Shown here one piece after another: positions 57,910 to 64,000 of a stretch of DNA of 64,000 nucleotides; positions within the stretch are counted from its first letter, which is position 1, and each line of letters starts with the position of its first letter. The notes under the pieces are model-generated. The model saw only the letters and a list, made by a program, of their open reading frames with translations, made no database searches and had not been told where the DNA came from. The translations under genes were made by a program, and so were the position numbers. Source of the stretch: Hygrophila difformis (taxonomy: Eukaryota > Streptophyta > Magnoliopsida > Lamiales > Acanthaceae); assembly GCA_030278955.1 (NCBI GenBank), contig JAOANR010000001.1, forward strand, positions 39,148,890 through 39,212,889, given 5' to 3'.

Positions 57910-58240
57910 AATGGGCCGGTCGCGGAACCCTAGCCCATGGTCGCGGAACAGGATTACGCGACCAGGCTCGGCGACATTAGAGGTGTCGCGGAATTTGGGA
58001 CTTTGTCGCGGAGTCATGCTCCGCGACAAAGTGTTCCGCGACAAAGACAAACAGAGTTCAGGGATGAGTATAATTTTGTCGCGGAATTTGCACATGGGCG
58101 CGATGCTGGGCATCGCAACAAAATGATCACTCCGCGACAAGGACAAACAAGGTTTGATGATAAGGAGAACTTTGTCGCGGAGTGGCACTTGGTCGCGGAA
58201 CGTTGTTCCGCGACAAAATGGTCATTCCTCGACAAACTTT
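57910..58240 (-). repeat. Palindrome cluster before internal promoter
   Basis: The longest perfect pair has arms ACTTTGTCGCGGAG / CTCCGCGACAAAGT (14 bp, centre TCATG) at 58000-58032. A second, with a one-base centre difference, is near 58190-58215 (GGTCGCGGAAC / GTTCCGCGAC). Half-motifs fill the rest. Confidence 0.87.
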
Positions 58241-58245
58241 TTGAA

Positions 58246-58747
58246 TTTTCAAATTTTCAACGGACTGGGCCCGAGTGTGATGTTGGGCCTGCATCCATTT
58301 TATTTGAGTTGGACCTGAGTGAATTCAGTCTAAGTAAATTCAAATCTTTGGGCCATTATTTAAAATAATCTACTTGCATGAAATTAGGTTGGGTCAGTTC
58401 CATTTATCTGCAAGATTTATTCCGGATCTTAAATTTCTTTAAATTCCGAAAATAATTTCTCAGATTTGTGGAATTTTCCCAACCAAGAACCTGGTTTTCC
58501 TTGCTTTTTCTGCTCCTTCTTTTTGGGTGGTTCCGAATTTCCTGCAAGACAGATAAATACCCATTAGGTTAGGTTTTCTCCTCAGTTCAACATCCTCACA
58601 TTTAGAGTCTTGGTACTCTAAATGTTCAATTAATCTTGAGGGTACTTTTTCTGTTCTTGATTCGATATATTACACTAAACTAGACTGATCTAAGCTAATC
58701 TAGGAGTAATCAGGAGTGTAATCCTCTTAATAAACGACGCTGCATCC
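58246..58747 (-). other. Leader of minus-strand element across the gag-pol deletion
   Basis: It contains the hairpin-polypurine module at 58625-58588 and a CTGTCTTGCAGG acceptor-like site ending 58542. The first ~120 nt after the primer site match the primer-site-proximal leader of the plus-strand element. After that the sequence matches 41855 onward, so the deletion junction lies near 58630-58690. No gene is seen. Confidence 0.65.
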
Positions 58748-58765
58748 TCCCCGGCAACGGCACCA
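58748..58765 (-). promoter_or_regulatory. Primer binding site, tRNA-Asp, one mismatch
   Basis: Minus-strand TGGTGCCGTTGCCGGGGA differs at one base from the complement of plant tRNA-Asp 3' end and abuts the 5' LTR end at 58766. Confidence 0.9.
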
Positions 58766-61700
58766 TGAAACTTTTGACAAATTTCGTTAACACGAGTATT
58801 TTTCAATAAAATAAATCAGGTATGAATTTATTAAATGACGGAGTTATGATTTATGGAATGGGTTTAGGGATATATTAAGAGTATCACTCTTTATTACTCA
58901 GGTGGGGTGCTTTAATTTCAAATGGAGCTGCAGTCCTCTCATGTCATGAAACTTTTGACAAGTCTCATGGTACAACCGGGATAGATTGACCTTCAGCCTG
59001 TCACACTGAGGGTCCCCGGCATATGTGTCATGATACTTCTCATGATTTCATGTCATGAGATTACCTACCATGAAACTTTCGGCAGATTCCCACTACATGA
59101 GTATTTTCTGAAAAATCACATTTTTTATTTGCTCGTGTTAAGAAACTGTGCCCCCGAAAGCGCACGGTGTCAAAAATTGCAGTATTTATAGTAAGTACCG
59201 GATCGTTCACTGGAGGATGTGCGATGGAAGCAGGGCCCACGTCATTTACTAAGATTTTCCACTCGGTTACTCGATTCGAGTTTGTGTTTGAATTACCAAC
59301 TACTTGACATAATTTAAACTAAGCTATGAAAGCAATCAAAATAAAGCAGATAAAATTATTCTAGAAAGCGAATTAAATTTAGTCTAAGAAAGCAATAAAA
59401 TTATTCTAAGAAAGCGGTTAAAATTATCCTAAGAAAGCAGATTTAAAATATGACAGAAGGGACAGGAAGAAAAGAATAAAGATTGGACAAGATTCAGATG
59501 AAACACAATTAAACTTCCATTTTGTTACACAGATCTTAGCTTGGGATAATCCATTCAGTTAGCTAACTCTCATGCTCTCTATACCATGTTCCCTTTAACA
59601 GACAGGTACTTACAGTAAGAGTTTACATGCTCTTAAGACAGCAAAATCTAAGATACCACAGACTCACAACTGCCCTCATACGGCCGTGTGGAGGCATGTT
59701 ATTCATCTGTGGAGGACAAGCAACACCTGATAAATCATTTATTGAAGTGGCAAGTACCGCTATCATTCCCCCATGTCACACCCGAAGATTCTAATCAAGC
59801 CCTGAACTATCCCTTAACTATCAGTCCTAGTAGCAGTTACACAACTCTCAATACAACCGAGTGACCTCTAACGAAAGCATTTAAAAGAAAGCGGTAAAGA
59901 AAGCATTTAAAATCCTATCACTCGGAGGTTTTTGAAAGTCTGACCCTGGTAGTAAAAGAAAGCCCCCAGTCAGAATGACTGGGTGTGGATCAAGAATTCC
60001 CTATTCTCGGTGAACCGCTCGCAGTGTTCACTTCCCGTCGGGTGGTTATGAGATACAAACTAATAAAACGAACTAATAAATTAGTTCGTTCCGGATGCAC
60101 TCACTCAGGACTCAAAAATAGGCTTTGGCAGAAGAAGATAGCAGTTGAAAGAATACTCAACCCTTCCTTAGAAAATAACCAAGGCCCGAATGTTGTTCCT
60201 CTAGTATTATCTGTCACACCTTATCGGAATCCAAGTGGAATCTGACCCAGTGTAATATTTAATACAAGATTTCCAACAAACAGCAATTTTGGAAAATAAT
60301 AAATCTGAAAATCATTCCCTATCAGGTACTAGACTCTCAATTAAAACACAGATCCTTTCAGTCTAGGTGAGACCTAATCGCTGACTCTGCTTCTAATTTC
60401 CCAAAATCAACCCCCAGTCGGATATGAATTAGTCATAACTGTCAAATTTATCCCTTACTCAGATCCGGATTTTATAAAGGAATTTTTGTTGGAAATTTAC
60501 TGCGAGACATCTGATTAAAATCAAGACTTCTATGTCCAAGGGAAGGATCCCAAAATAATATTGACCACAATATCTACATAATAATATCATGCATAAATTT
60601 TTAGAGAAGTGTAAAATTAAATAACCCAAAATATAAGGTGGGTTTAGACAGAAGTTGAAAAACAAAGATGAAATGGCCGGAGGTGAGAAGAATTTTGGCT
60701 AAAGAGAATGCCAGAAATAACTGGGGTGATCTGGACTGCAAACATCTGCTATCCAGTTCCCAATTATCCCAGATGGAAAGATTTTAGACAGCAGAATAAT
60801 CTTAAATGACAGTGGTCGCTATCATTCAGACCCTTACTGTCCGTGAATCAGAGAAAAACCTACATGTTCTTTCACTGTCTTAATTACTAGACAACAATGA
60901 CCTATGTCGTCTAATGTTGGCACAGTTTGAGATTCGGGTTTGAAATTAAGATAAAGAAAATAAAACTGTATCCGGATAGGAGTCAGCGGAGTAGCTATTA
61001 TAATCCCGGATGGACGAACCGCCAAGGCTTCCACCAACCACTATCCGGACCATGCAAAATAACAACTAGTAATTAATATACAGATCACGAGCTAGTTATC
61101 CGTGTGGGAATACCCGCCAACATTAATCTGATATATTCCTTATTAGCTGTTTCACACATCACGGAAAAGACAAAATAAAATAAATAAAAGAAAAATATTT
61201 TGGGTCATCTTGCATGAGAGACATTGGTTTCTCATGCAAGGATGTGGAAATGATTCCATATTCACTCTTCATGTCTAAATAATCGCTCATTCCATAATTA
61301 ATTAATTACAGTCCTGATTATATACTTAGATCATTAGAGTTTAATCATTTGTAGAAGAATCTTTTAATGGGAAATTGAACAAAGTTCTTTATATCAAATT
61401 GATCGTGGGTTGAGATCATTGGATCTCAACCTCAAAATATTAATATAAAGATGAAGAATGAAAACTTGGCAAAAAGGTGCCACCTTGTCGCGATGCAGAG
61501 TTTGTGTCGCGGAGCGTGGCTCCGCGACAAAGGTTTCGCGACAAAGGGGTGGGAAATAAGAGGAATGGAATTTTGAAAACTTAGGGTTTGCTTTGTCGCT
61601 AAGTGAAAATCTTGTCGCGGAACGTGGTTCCGCGACAAGGAGGTATAGCGACAAATAGGGTTGAAAATTGGACAGGGTATAATTCTTGTCGCGGAACAAG

Positions 61701-63211
61701 AGGTTTTGGCGCGGAACGTGGTTCCGCGACAAGGTAACTCCGCGACAAAGCCCTTCCAGAATAAAATCACAAGTATTTGGGTCCTTGGTCGCTAATCAAG
61801 ATTTTGTCGCAGAACGTGGTTCCGCGCCAAGGGGTGTTTCGCGACCAAGGGTTTTAAAATAATGGTCAACAAATGTTCTTTGGCACCTTTGTCGCCAAAG
61901 CACCATTTTGTCGCGGAACGTGGTTCCGCGACAAGAGTTGTTCCGCGACAAAAGTGTGTCCAGTACACATGTCAGAAAAGTAAAGTGGAACAGTGGCATG
62001 CATTATGTGTGATCTCACCCATTTCAGATTCAAAAGCTAAACTAAGCTCAAAATAACAAAACAGAATTTGAATCTAGCTAGAACATGCTTGAACATAAAA
62101 GAAACAAAACAAACTTTAAACTTAAAAAAAACCTAATCTGAGCTTGATCACCCATAAGCATGCAACATTATCCCAAGAAAAAGTCACCAAGCAGTGACAT
62201 TAAAATGCAAAATGAGGGTCAAATGACCCAAGGAAAACGAAAACAGTAAGATCCATGGGGTGTGAGACCCACTTCATGATTTTGGGACACAAATGGAGAA
62301 TGTTTTCCCATATTATTAAACGGTGTTGTTCATACCCATGGTTTGGGTACCACAAACCCTTAAACAAAAGTTTAGAACAAGAAACAAGGTGTAAAACTGG
62401 CTATCTAACCCAAGTGCAGTAAACTACTTCTAACTAGTGCATAAATTAAATAATACAAAAAAAATCTAACTAAACTACCCTAAACTAAACTAACTACTGA
62501 ACTTCCCACTTGTCTTCAAGAGTGAGTATTTTTCTCTAAAATTCTTCCAACTTGTAGCTCAAAGGAAACACCTCATATTTATAGAGGGGAAACCCTAAGC
62601 TCATGGGCCTTGATTTGAGCCCATTGTGTCTCAAGACATCACACACATCACAGCTTTGTCTCGGAGCACCAAGTTTGGTCGCGGAACACACTGCATGTGG
62701 CAAAGCTTCTCGACTGGGTCTTGTGTCTCTAAAAATGTATCTTATCTTTGTCGCGGAATGGACCTTTGTCGCGGAACAGGGCATCGCGACAAAGGTATCG
62801 CGACAGATGACTCTGGCTGGTCTCCTCTTCATCTGGGCCACTTGGTCGCGGAACCCCTCCTTTGTCGCGGAATACTGCATCGTGCCAAGGGGCTTCCGCG
62901 ACAAAGGTCTTCCTGGGCCTGCTGGATTGGGCCAGATGGGCCGAAAATATTCTTTTTGTGGGCTTTTCTCTCTTTTTCCCATCTTTTTGTTTCCTTTTCT
63001 TTTTTCTCATGTTTTTGGATTTTTCTAACATAAATATGTAGTAAAATTACATATTTATGCCTTTTTCACACCAGCTTATTATTTTTACAATTATGCATAA
63101 ATTAGTCCAATTCGACTACTTTCTTACTTAATGTAAGACCGGAATGCGATCAAATGCCCGTTTAAGACACGGAAATGGATTGAAAATAATGGTCATTTCT
63201 GGCCATTATCA
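58766..63211 (-). repeat. 5' LTR of minus-strand Athila element
   Basis: 4446 bp, nearly identical to 45897-50348. Small differences are a missing 21 bp near 61449, an extra ATCTT near 62743 and an extra ~14 bp near 62920. A TATA box is at 62583-62576. Palindrome clusters are at 61482-61958 and 62650-62920. Confidence 0.94.
61482..61958 (-). repeat. Palindrome cluster in the 5' LTR
   Basis: This is the copy of the cluster at 48637-49110. For example CTTGTCGCGGAAC / GTTCCGCGACAAG around GTG is at 61611-61639. All perfect pairs are unchanged between the two LTRs. Confidence 0.88.
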
Positions 63212-63216
63212 GCGAG
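63212..63216. repeat. Target-site duplication of minus-strand Athila element, right copy
   Basis: GCGAG, matching 45892-45896; the plus-strand Athila 3' region resumes here. Confidence 0.93.
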
Positions 63217-63636
63217 TTGGTCTAATTGCAAGCTTATGGGATAATTTAATTAAAGTTGATTTTGAGCGTTCAATGATTAAACCCCATTTGAGAGTGAGTG
63301 AATTTTCCGATTCGCTTATATGTGAGGCTCTGGTTTATTAAATATGTCATGTCATACCTTAATTCTCACTCTTAATCTTTGCATCTCTCAAACATGATAT
63401 TCATGAAGGATTGATGATAATGTTTGATTTGTAGGCCCGATGTAGTGAGCAAGTATCATTTTATTAAACACTGCAATTAAGGGAATTTAACACTTGTAGT
63501 TTTTGATTGTCTTATCCCAATCCAAAACGAATGTGATTTATGAAGCCACGAAAATGAATTGAATATGCAGAGTCCGTGTTCTCTAGAACATTGACTCTGA
63601 CTGCTCGGGGACAATCAGTATTAAATGTGAGGATGT
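63217..63636 (+). other. End of plus-strand Athila 3' region and polypurine tract
   Basis: Continuation of 44593-45896. It ends TTAAATGTGAGGATGT just before the 3' LTR, the polypurine tract (63621-63636). It matches 50776-50349 reverse complemented. No gene is seen. Confidence 0.82.
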
Positions 63637-64000
63637 TGATAATGGCCAGAAATGACCATTATTTTCAATCCATTTCCGTGTCTGAAACGGGCATTTGATC
63701 GCGTTCCGGTCTTATATTAAATAAGAAAGCAGTTGAATTCGACTGATTTATGCATAATTGTAAAAATATTGAGCTGGTATGAAAAATGCATAAATATGTA
63801 ATCTTATTACACATTTATGTTAGAAAAATCCGAAAACATGAGAAAAAGAAAAGAAAAGAAAAAGGAATGAAAAAGATGGGCAAAAGAATAAAACAAGCCC
63901 ACAAAATACAAAAAGATGGAAAAAGAAAGAAAAACCCACAAAAATACATGTTCCGGCCCATCAGGCCCAATAAGGCGAACCAGTCGCGAGACTGGCATCC
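63637..64000 (+). repeat. Athila 3' LTR, first 364 bp, cut by window edge
   Basis: It starts TGATAATGGCCAG and matches 30921 onward with a few, mostly CpG-decay-like changes (for example GGGCATTTGATCGCG against GGACATTTGATCGCA). The first palindrome half-motif appears at 63981. Confidence 0.92.

Larger units (their letters stand above)
45897..63211 (-). mobile_element. Non-autonomous Athila-family element without gag-pol
   Basis: It has LTRs of 4452 bp (45897-50348) and 4446 bp (58766-63211), a tRNA-Asp-type primer site, and an 8.4-kb internal region. Read on the minus strand, the primer site is followed after about 120 nt by sequence matching the post-pol leader of the plus-strand element (41855 on). 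The whole gag-pol segment is therefore missing. It retains palindromes, an internal TATA-like box, a two-exon env-position gene and the 3' noncoding region. The LTRs differ by about 14 substitutions and a few short indels by eye (about 0.3 percent), making it the youngest insertion in the window. Movement must rely on enzymes from other elements. Confidence 0.9.
30921..64000 (+). mobile_element. Athila-type Ty3/gypsy element, interrupted, 3' end outside window
   Basis: Order: long 5' LTR (30921-35685), tRNA-Asp primer site, gag, protease, RT, RNase H, integrase (to 41799), leader with palindromes, F-box-like ORF (43976-44592), noncoding 3' region (44593-45896, resuming 63217-63636), then the 3' LTR from 63637. 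The RT and integrase motifs and the tRNA-Asp primer are characteristic of Athila. A second element (45897-63211) splits the 3' region, flanked by GCGAG. Multiple stops and frameshifts show this is the older copy. It inserted into the NBS-LRR gene. Confidence 0.92.

Overview
The window is nuclear DNA of a flowering plant, most likely a eudicot. The evidence is spliced plant-type gene fragments, an RPS2/RPS5-type CC-NBS-LRR pseudogene, and LTR retrotransposons of plant lineages: Sirevirus (Copia), Tekay/Del chromovirus and Athila (both Ty3/gypsy). Roughly nine tenths of the sequence is retrotransposon in nested insertions. No intact protein-coding host gene and no RNA gene is visible. Several reading frames are inferred from in-frame continuity across stops or shifts.

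Left block (1-28469). Bases 1-941 are the head of a minus-strand Athila-type LTR cut by the window edge. Bases 942-2206 and 23743-24968 are host sequence split by a Sirevirus (2212-23737, TSD CAATC, 974-bp LTRs). Just right of it lie fragments resembling peroxisomal multifunctional protein MFP2, autophagy protein ATG18 and a third unrecognised gene. The Sirevirus carries gag-pol (3233-8410, two in-frame stops, an integrase deletion) and a third ORF. That third ORF is split exactly in frame by a Tekay-like chromovirus (10793-21945, TSD GATGG, 2.6-kb LTRs, chromodomain, small extra ORF before gag). Then come a minus-strand solo LTR of a chromovirus-related family (25010-27137), with a tandem array of B-box-like motifs, and a large inverted repeat around its outer edge (26995-27701).

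Right block (28470-64000). The NBS-LRR pseudogene (28470-30920, three frameshifts) is truncated by a plus-strand Athila element. This has a 5' LTR at 30921-35685, a tRNA-Asp primer site, damaged gag-pol (35845-41799), a degraded F-box-like ORF where an env-like ORF would sit, and a 3' LTR from 63637 running off the window. A second Athila-family element on the minus strand (45897-63211, TSD GCGAG) sits inside it. The second element has almost identical 4.45-kb LTRs but no gag or pol. It keeps only a two-exon env-position gene with consensus splice sites, so it is a recently moved non-autonomous derivative presumably mobilised by an autonomous relative.

The most unusual signal is a family of CG-rich perfect palindromes (arms such as TGTCGCGGAAC or TGTCGCGAGGC around a 3-5-nt centre). 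They are clustered before the LTR TATA box, after it, and before an internal TATA-like box that precedes the env-position gene. Arm sequences differ between copies but stay complementary, so pairing is preserved while sequence changes. A second recurrent module, a small hairpin followed by GAGGATGTTG, repeats the polypurine tract of the 3' LTR ahead of the splice acceptors.
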